From: Bradyrhizobium sp. CCBAU 53338
Lineage (GTDB): Bacteria; Pseudomonadota; Alphaproteobacteria; Rhizobiales; Xanthobacteraceae
Assembly: GCF_015291665.1 (NCBI RefSeq)
Contig: NZ_CP030048.1
Location: forward strand, 2,294,001 to 2,358,000
Direction: 5' to 3'
DNA length: 64,000 bases
This document shows positions 43,182-52,003 of the stretch, piece by piece; position 1 is the first letter of the stretch; every line of letters starts with the position of its first letter. The notes beneath the pieces were generated by a model. It was not told the origin of the DNA, made no database searches, and was given only the letters and a program-made list of their open reading frames with translations. The translations under genes and the position numbers were made by a program.

Positions 43182-43940
43182 ATGGCCATCGCTTCGCTGT
43201 TCTATGGAATTGTCGCCTACCTGATTTTTCTCGCCACTTTTCTCTACGCAATCGCCTTTGTCGGAAATCTGCCTGTTCCGAAAACAATCGACGGCGGTGC
43301 GGCCGGTTCATTCCCCGCAGCACTCGTGATCGACGTCTTGTTGCTCGGCCTCTTTGCGATCCAACACAGCGTGATGGCGCGTCCGGCTTTCAAACGCGCG
43401 TGGACCAGGATCGTCCCAGATGCGATTGAGCGCTCAACCTACGTGCTTTTTGCGAGCCTGGCTCTGATAATGCTTTACTGGCAATGGCAGCCGCTTGCCG
43501 GCCTAGTCTGGTCCGTCCAAAATCAAGCCGGCGTCCTAGGCTTGCAGGCGATTTTCTGGCTTGGCTGGGGCGTCGTGTTGATCGGCACATTTTTGATCAA
43601 CCATTTCGAACTGTTTGGCCTGCAACAAGTGTACGCCCACGTGGTTGGCAAGCCCAATCCACCAGCGGCATTCAAAGCGCCGTCAATGTACAAGTGGGTC
43701 CGCCACCCCATCTATTTCGGTTTTCTTTTAGCGTTTTGGGCCACGCCGACCATGACTCTGGGGCACTTGCTGTTCGCGGTTGCCACGACCGGGTACATCC
43801 TAATCGGCATCTGGTTCGAAGAACGCGATCTTGTGGTCACGTTTGGTGAGCAATACCGTCGCTATCGCCGGGAGGTATCGATGCTCATTCCCCTTCCCAG
43901 GAAGAGGACCGAAGTCGAGCGCTTGGCTCGCGAAGGCTGA
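43182..43940 (+). CDS. MddA-like methanethiol S-methyltransferase (NnrU/isoprenylcysteine methyltransferase family)
   Basis: The 252-aa membrane protein has five or six helices (IVAYLIFLATFLYAIAFVG, then ALVIDVLLLGLFAIQHS). The cofactor-binding end is MYKWVRHPIYFGFLLAFW, then WFEERDLVVTFGEQYRRYRR. The FAIQHSVMARPAFKRAWT block is typical of MddA and NnrU relatives. MddA methylates methanethiol to dimethyl sulfide with SAM; homologues occur in Bradyrhizobium. The ATG at 43182 has CGGAGG ahead of it. First gene of a three-gene operon with a TetR regulator and a hydrolase-glycosyltransferase. The exact substrate is not proven by sequence. Confidence 0.75.
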   Translation: MAIASLFYGIVAYLIFLATFLYAIAFVGNLPVPKTIDGGAAGSFPAALVIDVLLLGLFAIQHSVMARPAFKRAWTRIVPDAIERSTYVLFASLALIMLYWQWQPLAGLVWSVQNQAGVLGLQAIFWLGWGVVLIGTFLINHFELFGLQQVYAHVVGKPNPPAAFKAPSMYKWVRHPIYFGFLLAFWATPTMTLGHLLFAVATTGYILIGIWFEERDLVVTFGEQYRRYRREVSMLIPLPRKRTEVERLAREG

Positions 43941-43964
43941 GGCGGTCGCCAGATAGGAGATCTA

Positions 43965-44597
43965 ATGGGTCGTTCGCCTGCTAAAAAAGCAGACACCAGC
44001 GTTGCACTGCTCGAAGCTGCCAAAGCAATCCTGCGCAAAAACGGCTATGCGAGCCTTTCGACGCGAGATGTCGCAGCAGCAGCAGGCGTGCCCCTTAGCC
44101 AGATTCACTACCACTTCGGATCGAAGCAGGGGATGATGCTGGCGCTGTTCGAATATCTCAACGCTCAACTCCTCGACAGGCAGAGCACCATGTTCGCGGA
44201 ATCGACCCTGACACTTTCGAGCCGCTGGGATCGCGCCTGCGACTATCTCGACGACGACATCGCCTCGGGTTACGTCCACGTGCTGCAGGAATTGATGGCG
44301 GCAGGCTGGTCGGATCCGGAAGTCGGCAAGGTCATCCGCGCCGGACTTCTCTCTTGGTATCAGCTGATTCGCGATGTCATGGCGGACGCCGCGAAGAATA
44401 TTGGGGGACTAGGACCATTCACCCCGGAAGACATCGCTGCGCTGGTGTCGAACGCCTTCATGGGCGCCGAAAGTTTATTTCTAATTGGATTTGAGAAGAA
44501 GGGAGCGCCGGTGCGCCGCGCTTTGCGGCGTGTGGGCGACCTCATCCGTATTGCCGAAGCCAAGCGAGAGACCAATCATGCGGACAAAGCTCCCTAG
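43965..44597 (+). CDS. TetR/AcrR-family transcriptional regulator
   Basis: The 210-aa regulator has the N-terminal TetR helix-turn-helix: LLEAAKAILRKNGYASLSTR, then DVAAAAGVPLSQIHYHFGSK. The ligand-binding C-terminal domain is not assignable to a known chemical. It starts 24 bases after the methyltransferase gene and overlaps the next gene by 20 bases. It probably represses its own operon through the palindrome at 43127. The ligand might be a sulfur compound or a substrate of the downstream fusion enzyme (inference). Confidence 0.88.
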   Translation: MGRSPAKKADTSVALLEAAKAILRKNGYASLSTRDVAAAAGVPLSQIHYHFGSKQGMMLALFEYLNAQLLDRQSTMFAESTLTLSSRWDRACDYLDDDIASGYVHVLQELMAAGWSDPEVGKVIRAGLLSWYQLIRDVMADAAKNIGGLGPFTPEDIAALVSNAFMGAESLFLIGFEKKGAPVRRALRRVGDLIRIAEAKRETNHADKAP

Positions 44598-46674
44598 CGA
44601 CGAGGCTTTCGTCAACCGAGACGGCGTGAAGATCCATTTCGAAATCTACGGCAGCGGAGCAGAGACGATTCTCTTCATCCCGCCCTGGAGCATCGTGCAT
44701 TCGCGAGTCTACAAGGCGCAAGTGCCGTTTTTTGCAGAAAACTTCCGATGCGTGACCTACGATCCGCGCGGCAATGGCAAGTCGGATCGGCCGAACGATG
44801 CCTCAGCCTATACGCTAGATCAGTTTCTAGGTGACGCAATTGCGGTGCTGGACGCCGTTGGAGTTGACCGAGCTATCCTGATTGGACTTTCCTTCGGCGG
44901 CATGCTGGCGAGCCTTGCGGCCGCGCAACATCCCGATCGCGTCCAAGCTGCCGTTCTCATCGGAACAGCCGCCGCCATCGGACCCGGCTATCCCTACATG
45001 ATGCCACAGCATTTCCTGACGCAACAACAGCAGTTCACCGATTGGAACAAGTACAATCGTGAGTATTGGCTCACCAATTATCGGGAGTTCGCTGAGTTTT
45101 TCATGAGCAACATGTTCGTCGAACCGCACTCGACCAAACAAATCGAGGATTCCGTTGGTTGGGCATGCGAGACGGACGGCCACGTTCTTGGAAAAACAGT
45201 GGAAGCGCGCACGATTGCCCCTCCGTTCGACGTCGGCGAGGCCATGTATCGCGCGATCCGGTGTCCGGTGCTTGTCATTCATGGCGACAATGATCGTATT
45301 CAGCCATACGAGCGCGCGCAGAGGGTCGCTGAGGTTCTGGGCGTCGAGCTAAAGACTATCCCGGGCGGCGGCCATAATCCGTCTGGACGCTTCCCTGCCA
45401 AATGTAACGCGATGATCATCGAGTTCTTGCAGGAATTGGGTTTGATGGCGCGACCGCAGCGCAAGACGCGCAGAGCTAGGACCGCTCTATATTTGTCGTC
45501 GCCGATCGGTCTCGGACACGCGCGCCGCGATCTGGCAATTGCACGCGAATTGCGCGATTTGCATCCCGACCTGGAGATACACTGGTTGGCGCAAGACCCG
45601 GTCACACGGCTTCTGGAAAGCCGTCGTGAGATAATTCATCCTATGAGCAAACAACTGGCGAGCGAGACCCGGCACATTGAGCAGGAGGCCGGGGAGCACG
45701 AACTGCATTGCTTCGAGGCTCTACGCCGCATGGACGAGGTGCTCATTAAGAACTTCATGCACTTTCAGCAGGCGGTGGAAGAGACGGAATACGACCTCGT
45801 GATTGCCGACGAGGCGTGGGATATCGACCATCACTGGCATGAGCATCCTGAGCTCAAGCGATCTCAACTTGCCTGGTTTACCGACTTCGTCGGCTATCTG
45901 CCAATGGACAACGGCGACAAGCGCGAAGCTTTTTTGACGTCGGACTATAATGCCGAGATGATCCAGCATGTTGAGAAGAATCCTGCGGTTCGCGACCGCG
46001 CGATTTTCGTAGGGACGCCGGATGACGTCGTTCCACGATCGTTCGGCGAAGGACTCCCGGACATCCAAAGCTGGGTCACGAGGCATTTCGAATTCTCTGG
46101 TTACATAATCGGGGAACATCCCAATGACTTTGGCAGTCGCGATGAGTTACGTCGCTCTCTCGGTTATAATGACGACGAGCGCGTCTGTATCGTGACGGTC
46201 GGCGGATCCGGTGTCGGCGCGCATCTGATCCGGCGCGTTCTACAAACCTACCCGCTGGTGGTGCAGACAATTTCTAATCTGCGGATGATCGTGGTTGTGG
46301 GCCCTCGTATCGATCGAGGCGCGTTTGACGTACCACAAGGCGTCGAGATCCATTCTTTCGTATCCGATCTCGACCGCCATCTTGCAGCCTGCGACCTTGC
46401 CGTCGTGCAGGGCGGCCTAACGACCTGTATGGAGCTGACGGCGGCACAAACGCCCTTCATTTATTTTCCGCTCAAGAACCATTTTGAGCAGAATTTTCAT
46501 GTCCCTTACAGGCTTCATCGCTATCGCGCTGGTCGACGAATGGAATTTGCGTCGAGCACTCCGGAGACGATTGCTGAGGCTATGGTCCAGCAATTGACCA
46601 AGCCTGGTCGATTTGCATTGGTTGAAGCCGGCGGCGCCGCTCGTGCAGCCAGGATGCTGGCGGAATTGCTCTAG
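44578..46674 (+). CDS. Fusion protein: alpha/beta-hydrolase plus MGT-like glycosyltransferase
   Basis: The 698-aa cytoplasmic protein has two enzyme parts. Residues 1-285 are an alpha/beta-hydrolase: IPPWSIVHSRVYKAQVPFFA, then the nucleophile elbow LIGLSFGGMLASL (S105), acid in HGDNDRIQPYER and base in IPGGGHNPSGRFP. Residues about 300-698 resemble UDP-glycosyltransferases of the MGT/MurG-like GT-B fold: ALYLSSPIGLGHARRDLAIA, and the donor-binding block VVQGGLTTCMELTAAQTPF, then FPLKNHFEQNF. A basic linker (PQRKTRRART) joins them. It overlaps the tetR gene by 20 bases. A hydrolysis-plus-glycosylation activity on a small lipophilic compound is inferred; the fusion is intact. Confidence 0.85.
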   Translation: MRTKLPSDEAFVNRDGVKIHFEIYGSGAETILFIPPWSIVHSRVYKAQVPFFAENFRCVTYDPRGNGKSDRPNDASAYTLDQFLGDAIAVLDAVGVDRAILIGLSFGGMLASLAAAQHPDRVQAAVLIGTAAAIGPGYPYMMPQHFLTQQQQFTDWNKYNREYWLTNYREFAEFFMSNMFVEPHSTKQIEDSVGWACETDGHVLGKTVEARTIAPPFDVGEAMYRAIRCPVLVIHGDNDRIQPYERAQRVAEVLGVELKTIPGGGHNPSGRFPAKCNAMIIEFLQELGLMARPQRKTRRARTALYLSSPIGLGHARRDLAIARELRDLHPDLEIHWLAQDPVTRLLESRREIIHPMSKQLASETRHIEQEAGEHELHCFEALRRMDEVLIKNFMHFQQAVEETEYDLVIADEAWDIDHHWHEHPELKRSQLAWFTDFVGYLPMDNGDKREAFLTSDYNAEMIQHVEKNPAVRDRAIFVGTPDDVVPRSFGEGLPDIQSWVTRHFEFSGYIIGEHPNDFGSRDELRRSLGYNDDERVCIVTVGGSGVGAHLIRRVLQTYPLVVQTISNLRMIVVVGPRIDRGAFDVPQGVEIHSFVSDLDRHLAACDLAVVQGGLTTCMELTAAQTPFIYFPLKNHFEQNFHVPYRLHRYRAGRRMEFASSTPETIAEAMVQQLTKPGRFALVEAGGAARAARMLAELL

Positions 46675-46859
46675 ATTTATAAAAAGAAGCTCTCGCTGCA
46701 AATTATATAGCGACTTGTCCGATATCGCCGATCTATTCGCGCAAGTCAAACTGGTCTTTCCGTGGATTAACGGATCCCTAATTGGACTCGAGAATTTGAG
46801 CGGGACTTTCCGCGATGACTTTCAACAATTTCTCACTTGTGGTTCGTAGCCTCTCGGTC

Positions 46860-47162
46860 ATGGAAAAACGCCACGTACGCCGGCGGCGCGTTTTCAAAGC
46901 CGCGATAATCGAATTTCCGGGAGGCGTCTTCAGCTGCGTCGTCCGTGACCTCTCGGACTGTGGCGCTAACTTGGATGTCCCAAGTCAAATTGGTATTCCG
47001 TACGAGTTCATGCTCAGCATCCCAACGGCGCAACTTCATCGGCCATGCCGAGCGGTGTGGCGTTCCGACAAGCGGGTCGGGATCGCCTTTGTGAAGAATG
47101 AACGTCAATTTGAGGGGAACGAGGACGATCTTGCCAAGTTTTCCCAAGAGCCCAGTTCGTGA
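46860..47162 (+). CDS. PilZ-domain protein
   Basis: The PilZ motif residues are visible: the RRRRVF segment near the start and RDLSDCGANLDVP (the D/NxSxxG motif) about 35 residues later. These bind cyclic di-GMP in the family. From the ATG 46860 the product is 100 aa with no other domain; an in-frame ATG at 46815 would add 15 residues. It stands about 185 bases after the fusion gene, in a gap where I see nothing. A strong terminator follows. Likely a c-di-GMP receptor with unknown partner. Confidence 0.8.
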   Translation: MEKRHVRRRRVFKAAIIEFPGGVFSCVVRDLSDCGANLDVPSQIGIPYEFMLSIPTAQLHRPCRAVWRSDKRVGIAFVKNERQFEGNEDDLAKFSQEPSS

Positions 47163-47184
47163 TGACTGGGCCAGAAGGTACCTT

Positions 47185-47224
47185 GCCCCAGCTCACGGAT
47201 CCTTTGGTGAGGCTGGGGCCTTTT
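47185..47224 (+). terminator. Intrinsic terminator after the PilZ gene
   Basis: GCCCCAGC-TCAC and GTGAGGCTGGGGC pair as a long stem with one bulge, followed by CTTTTCTC. It starts 22 bases after the PilZ stop codon. Confidence 0.8.
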
Positions 47225-47252
47225 CTCTGAGCCGTTCACGTTCACGACCTTG

Positions 47253-47372
47253 CTAGGAGCGAGATCGGCGCGCTCTGATCCTTTCGGTGACCCTGTCCGC
47301 CGCAACCGCGGCCATCGAGCAGGCTACCACCAGCAGGCCAGCGAATATCGCCAGAAACCAATTCTGAATCAT
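47253..47372 (-). CDS. Tiny single-helix membrane protein (39 aa)
   Basis: The frame from the ATG at 47372 encodes MIQNWFLAIFAGLLVVACSM, then AAVAADRVTERIRARRSRS. This is one hydrophobic helix (residues 4-25) with a basic tail, oriented by the positive-inside rule with the C-terminus in the cytoplasm. GGAGAG lies about 12 bases upstream, slightly far. No family recognised. It converges on the PilZ terminator. Longer frames covering this stretch on either strand look like noise. Confidence 0.35.
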   Translation of the reverse strand: MIQNWFLAIFAGLLVVACSMAAVAADRVTERIRARRSRS

Positions 47373-47513
47373 CGCAATGATGCTCTCCGCGACCGCATTT
47401 TGTCCGCTGTGTCAGTGTCTCGCCAGCATAACCTCGGTTCCAAAGCCGGAACTCGCATACGAGCATAATTTCGCGCGCCGGTTGATGAATGTTGTTGCGG
47501 GAAAATTAGGCAA

Positions 47514-47729
47514 TTGGGTAGATTAATACTCCAATTGGGCGGGGTGCCTCAGGCTGGGAAACTACCGTTGAACCGGGAATTGAAGGAATTCCGCAGGCTG
47601 GAGCGCGCATGCAGAGAGCATGCGGCCGTGGCGTCTTTCGATCTTGAGCGGGAGGGTCTCCTCAAGGTCGCCGACGACTATCGAAAAGCGATCGAGGGCT
47701 TGCAGAAGTCTGCCTCCATCCGCCAATGA
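47514..47729 (+). CDS. Small helical protein, conserved-hypothetical type
   Basis: The 71-aa frame ends with RELKEFRRLERACREHAAVA, then SFDLEREGLLKVADDYRKAI. This resembles a family of small helical rhizobial proteins (pattern RxLAxxCRxxAxxA...LLxxAxxYxxxA). The start is uncertain: a TTG at 47514 or a GTG at 47544. No signal peptide. Function unknown. Confidence 0.5.
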   Translation: MGRLILQLGGVPQAGKLPLNRELKEFRRLERACREHAAVASFDLEREGLLKVADDYRKAIEGLQKSASIRQ

Positions 47730-47832
47730 ACGCTATGAGGTGCGGCCGCAGGTGCCGTCTGATACAGCTCAGCACGATCGGCGCGGCACGGGTAGGTGGC
47801 TAGCATAAGCGCCCGCTGGCGCAAATTCGCAC

Positions 47833-48072
47833 CTAGTCGCTTTTCAGAAGATCCACATAACGAACATGGAGGGTGATGTAGCGTTTCGCCCCATCAAGCA
47901 GGATCTTGACCTGAGTTGCCGTCGCGCCAGGTCCGAGAATTGTCCCTGCCTTGCCACCGAGCCGACGTCCTGCAGAGGAGGCGACGACCACCCGCCGACC
48001 AGCAAGGAGCTCGTCTTTGGCAAGCAACAGATCTGCCGATTTTGGTAGGTTACGGTTCGTGCTGCGCGGCAT
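47833..48072 (-). CDS. Small KOW-like conserved protein
   Basis: The 79-aa protein has an SH3-like beta pattern: LLAGRRVVVASSAGRRLGGK, then AGTILGPGATATQVKILLDG, and AKRYITLHVRYVDLL. The GRxVxV...GxxGTI layout is like KOW/NGN-type or plasmid-maintenance small beta-barrels. No good ribosome binding site is seen before the ATG at 48072, so the start may be a few codons downstream. Function unknown; it may bind nucleic acid. Confidence 0.55.
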   Translation of the reverse strand: MPRSTNRNLPKSADLLLAKDELLAGRRVVVASSAGRRLGGKAGTILGPGATATQVKILLDGAKRYITLHVRYVDLLKSD

Positions 48073-48184
48073 GGACTTGCAATTATAAGAATGCTCGACG
48101 CGAAGAAAACCCCGCCGGCCAATTAGCCGGCGGAAGGTCTTGGTCCCTCAATTGCGACGCATGACGCGCCAGCGTGTCGCGCGC

Positions 48185-48360
48185 CATGGAAAACTGCCCC
48201 CTCGGCGTCATGAGGAATTGCCCCCTCCTTGGATAGCCGAGGAGAGAGTGAATGAAAGAGGAACGAATCGCGGAAAGCTCGTCGTGGATTGATCCACGGG
48301 GGCAGGTAATGAAGACGCCGGATGACGTGGCGGAGATGTTGCGCCCGAGGGCGTGCGGGT
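48185..48360 (+). mobile_element. IS21-family left-end remnant with istA N-terminus
   Basis: The repeated motifs ACTGCCCCCT and ATTGCCCCCT near 48193-48228 resemble the terminal binding sites of IS21-type elements. A frame from 48252 encodes VMKTPDDVAEMLRPRACGW, the start of an IS21 IstA helix-turn-helix. Similarity stops near 48355, where the ISL3-type reading frame begins, so the element is broken there. Confidence 0.5.
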
Positions 48361-49489
48361 GGTCCGTCGGCGGACGGCGATGCCGACGGATCCATTGCTT
48401 GTTGTGGGTATCGATGACTGGGCGTTCCGGAGAAACCGTCGGTACGGGACCATTGTGTGCGTTTTGGAGCGTCGGCGGATCGTTGCTTTGCTGCCCGACC
48501 GGGAAACGGCGACCGTTCAGGCGTGGCTGTCGAAGCACCCGGACATCAACATTGTGTCGCGAGATCGCGGTGGTGGATACGGCGAGGCAGCAGCCAAGGC
48601 GCTCCCGAACGCCATCCGGGTCGCTGACCGCTGGCATCTGATGGAAAACGCGAGCGCGGCCTTTCTTGATGCGGTGCGCCGCTCCATGAGCAAAATCCGA
48701 ACCGCAATCGGGGCGACGACGATCGATCCTAAACTACTGACCTCCGCGGAAAGGCTTCGCTATCAGGGCTATCTGCGGCGCCAGGACAGCCATGCCGCAA
48801 TTGCGGCTCTTGTCAGCGACGGTGTGCCGCTCAAGGAGATCGTCCGCCGCACAGGACATAGTCGCAATCTGGTTCGCCAAATTAGCCGCGGCGGCGGTAC
48901 GGATATGTTCCGCACCCGTCAAAGCACCCTGGATGGGCACCTGCCGTTCCTGGACGCGCAGTGGTCAGGCGGCTGTCGCAACGGTGCCGAGCTCTGGCGC
49001 CGTTTGAGAGGGCAAGGTTTTAAGGGATCGCTGCGCGTGGTGGCGGAATGGGCCACGCGACGGCGACGCGCCGAGACTATCAGCCGTCAACAATTGCAGA
49101 AGGTTCCCGCCGCCAGGACGATAGCGCAGCTGCTGACAACGAAGCGCGACAACCTAAGCAAGGCCGAGACGGTAACGGTTGCCGCTATTGAACAAAGCGT
49201 TCCTATGCTGGCCGATGCCCACGCTCTCGTTGGCCGCTTCCAGGCGATGATCCGAAAGAGGGCCGAGATCGAGCTCGAACCTTGGATAGATGAATCCAAG
49301 CGGAGCCTCATTGGCTCGTTCGCGAATGGCATCGCCAAAGATAAGGGCGCGGTGCACGCGGCTATCACGCAACCATGGTCCAATGGACAAGTGGAAGCTC
49401 AGATCACCAAGCTAAAGCTGGTCAAACGGCAGATGTACGGGCGCGCCAAGCTCGATCTTCTTCAGGCTAGGCTGATTGGCGCGCCATAA
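48353..49489 (+). pseudogene. ISL3-family transposase, N-terminally truncated
   Basis: The 378-aa frame matches ISL3 transposases: LLVVGIDDWAFRRNRRYGTI, then VSRDRGGGYGEAAAKALPNA, and the C-terminus PWSNGQVEAQITKLKLVKRQ. The first Asp of the DDE triad lies in GIDDW. The usual N-terminal zinc-binding part (two CxxC pairs) is missing. The frame begins inside an IS21 relic, so it is a chimeric remnant, probably inactive. The C-terminal end is intact. Confidence 0.8.
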
Positions 49490-49501
49490 AAACAAACACG
49501 A

Positions 49502-50124
49502 TCATCGAATATGCGTCAGAGCCAAGTTTGGACGCCGGTTGACATACCGCCTTGCCTGATCGGCATGGAAGCCTGCGTCGGCGCACATCACCTGAGCGGC
49601 AAGCTCGCATCGCTTAGTCACGATGCCAGGTTGATGCCGGCCAAATATGTCCGCCCATCGATGACCTATCCGGCGAGATCGAAACACTGGCCCGGTCAAG
49701 ATCAGGCATGTTCGCGCCTGATGACGGTGCCTGGCATCGGGCCGATCATTTGAGCGCCATGGTGGCCGCGATCGGCACTGGAGACGTATTCTCCAAAGGC
49801 CGCGACTTCCGCGCTTGGCTTGGACTGGTGCCCAAGCAAATCTCGACGGGAGACCGCACCATCCTCGGCAAAATCTCGAGGCGCGGCAATCGCCACCTGC
49901 GCGTTCTTTTCGTGCAGGCGGCGTGGGTTGTGCTGGTCAGGACAAAGAACTGGAAACGTTATAGGCTCAAATCCTGGATCGAAGCCGCCAAAAGGCGGTT
50001 GCACCACAACGTGCTCGCGATCGCGCTGACCAACAAGCTTGCTCGCATCGCCCGGGCAGTGCTGGCTAAAGGATGCGCCTTCGAGCTGACGAGGACCGAC
50101 AATGCAGGCGTCCGACCCGCTTGA
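49502..50124 (+). pseudogene. IS110-family transposase remnant with deletion and frameshift
   Basis: Residues LIGMEACVGAHHLSGKLASL, then HDARLMPAKYVRP are the N-terminal IS110 part. A large internal deletion follows, joining to DQACSRLMTVPGIGPII. A frameshift then moves the C-terminal Transposase_20 domain (AMVAAIGTGDVFSKGRDFRA, then WLGLVPKQISTGDRTILGKI) into another frame, with its own open stretch from 49708. The element is dead. Bases 50125-50295 hold what may be its right end but no gene. Confidence 0.75.
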
Positions 50125-50295
50125 TCCTCGCGCCGTGCTCAGTGCGGTCAAGGCGCAGCCTGGCGATGCCGGAGCCAGCCGCAAGCCAAGTGCGACGGCT
50201 GGCCTTGACCGCCCCTGCGCGTGACGCGATTGACGTTCTGCGGGCCGGGACGAAGGAACGGCCCCTGGGCTTGAACAAAGGAACTACGAAAACTC

Positions 50296-51345
50296 CTACG
50301 TCTTGAACTGGGCCGTCGGCGTTGAGCGCGAAATCTTCAGCTCTTCCTCGTTCATGTCGATAGGAACGTCAGCGAACAACGGCGTACTCAGATAGCGCTC
50401 CCCGGTGTCAGGCAGCATGCAAAGGATGTTCGCGCCTTTCTCGGCCTCTGCCGCGATCTTGAGCGCGCCAGCCATGGTTGCGCCCGAGGTGATACCGACA
50501 AAGATGCCCTCCTTGGTCGCAAGTTCCTTGCTGCACCTGATGGCCTCGGGGCCGGGGATGGGCAGGATCCGGTCGATGAGTTTCATCGTGACGGCATCGC
50601 CGGTGATCTTTGGGATGAAGTCGGGCGTCCAGCCCTGCATCGGATGCGGCTTGAATGTCGGATGCGGCGCCGCCGGCGTGCCATCGTCGTTGCGCATCTG
50701 CTCAACGCCGCTGCCCAGCAGTTGCGCATCTTGTGGCTCACAAACGATGATCTTCGTGTCGGGACGTTCCTTCCTGAGCACCCGCGACACGCCTTTCAGC
50801 GTGCCGCCAGTCCCGTAGCCCGTGACCCAATAGTCCAGCCGGTCTCGCGCGAAATCGTCCAGAATCTCGACCGCTGTAGTTTTGGAATGGTAGTCCGGAT
50901 TGGCTTCGTTTTCGAATTGCCGCGTCATGAACCAGCCATGGGTCTTGGCAAGCTCCATAGTCTTGTTGATCATTCCGACCGCCCGGTCGGCCGCAGGGGT
51001 TACGACGACCTTCGCGCCCAAGAACCGCATCAGCCGCCGCCGCTCTATGCTGAAGGTCTCGGCCATGGTGACAACCAGGGGGTATCCTTTGGCGGCGCAT
51101 ACCATCGCAAGGCCGATGCCCGTGTTGCCGCTCGTCGCCTCAATTACTGTCTGACCGGGCTTGAGTTCTCCGGATTTCTCCGCGGCCTCGATCACGCCAA
51201 GAGCGAGCCGGTCCTTGACCGAGCCCAGCGGATTGAAGGCCTCTACCTTCACAAAGAGGTTGACGCCCGCGGGCGCGAGACGATTGATCCGCACAACGGG
51301 CGTGTGGCCGACAGTTTCGAGAATGCTTTGATATTGATGACCCAT
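50296..51345 (-). CDS. cysK: Cysteine synthase (O-acetylserine sulfhydrylase)
   Basis: The 349-aa PLP enzyme makes cysteine from O-acetylserine and sulfide. The PLP lysine is K44 in NPLGSVKDRLALG, the asparagine loop EATSGNTGIGLAMV binds substrate, and GTGGTLKGVSRVL binds the cofactor phosphate. The late ITSGATMAGALKIA is canonical. It is slightly longer than E. coli CysK (323). The start at 51345 has GAGGACATAACC upstream. It is isolated in an IS-rich region, so it may be an acquired second copy. Confidence 0.92.
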   Translation of the reverse strand: MGHQYQSILETVGHTPVVRINRLAPAGVNLFVKVEAFNPLGSVKDRLALGVIEAAEKSGELKPGQTVIEATSGNTGIGLAMVCAAKGYPLVVTMAETFSIERRRLMRFLGAKVVVTPAADRAVGMINKTMELAKTHGWFMTRQFENEANPDYHSKTTAVEILDDFARDRLDYWVTGYGTGGTLKGVSRVLRKERPDTKIIVCEPQDAQLLGSGVEQMRNDDGTPAAPHPTFKPHPMQGWTPDFIPKITGDAVTMKLIDRILPIPGPEAIRCSKELATKEGIFVGITSGATMAGALKIAAEAEKGANILCMLPDTGERYLSTPLFADVPIDMNEEELKISRSTPTAQFKT

Positions 51346-51583
51346 GGTTATGTCCTCATCACAACAATTTTTCAAAAAAACAACATTGCAGACTGCGATT
51401 AGCTCCGCTCTCAAAGACACAAGGATGTAAGCTTCAGGCACTAGGCCGACGTTGAATGCGCGGTCACATTAGCCGGCAAAGAGTTTTGGAAAGTAGCACG
51501 TTGCAGAAGAATTAGATATCGAGGCCGGCGCTGGGTCGGTGTGCCCTATCATGTCACCAGAACTTTGTTCGCTCTTTAGCGTG

Positions 51584-52003
51584 CTATGTTGTCCGACTTG
51601 GGCCAATAACGCACTGAGCAGCCCGCTCCAGCCGTCGCTCGATCTCCCGGCGCAACAGGCTAAAATCGATAGGCTTTGGAAGCAATCCGGCTGCACCAAG
51701 TTCGGTCGCTCTCTTCCGGGTCGTATCGTCGCCATAAGCGGTGATCATGATGACGGGGACGTTTGGACGCTCCGCCTTCACCTTGGGCAGCATCTCAAGA
51801 CCTGTCATACCCGGCATGTTGATGTCGGAAAGGATCAAGATGAGTGACGGATCAGGTATTGCCTTCACCTGCTCCAACGCGGCCGGTGCGGACAGGGCAA
51901 ATTCCATCATGAACCGGCCGGACCGCAAATCCCGACGGAACTGTTGCCTGAACATCTCGACGACGTCGGGCTCGTCATCGACTACAACGATGTACGTGCT
52001 CAT
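51584..52003 (-). CDS. Single-domain response regulator
   Basis: The 139-aa protein is one receiver domain: YIVVVDDEPDVVEMFRQQFR, phospho-acceptor D60 in LSDINMPGMTGLEMLP, Thr in MITAYGDD and the conserved Lys in GLLPKPIDF. There is no output domain, so it acts by protein contact. Its ATG overlaps the stop of the giant histidine kinase (ATGA), so the pair is translationally coupled and surely functions together. Confidence 0.92.
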   Translation of the reverse strand: MSTYIVVVDDEPDVVEMFRQQFRRDLRSGRFMMEFALSAPAALEQVKAIPDPSLILILSDINMPGMTGLEMLPKVKAERPNVPVIMITAYGDDTTRKRATELGAAGLLPKPIDFSLLRREIERRLERAAQCVIGPSRTT

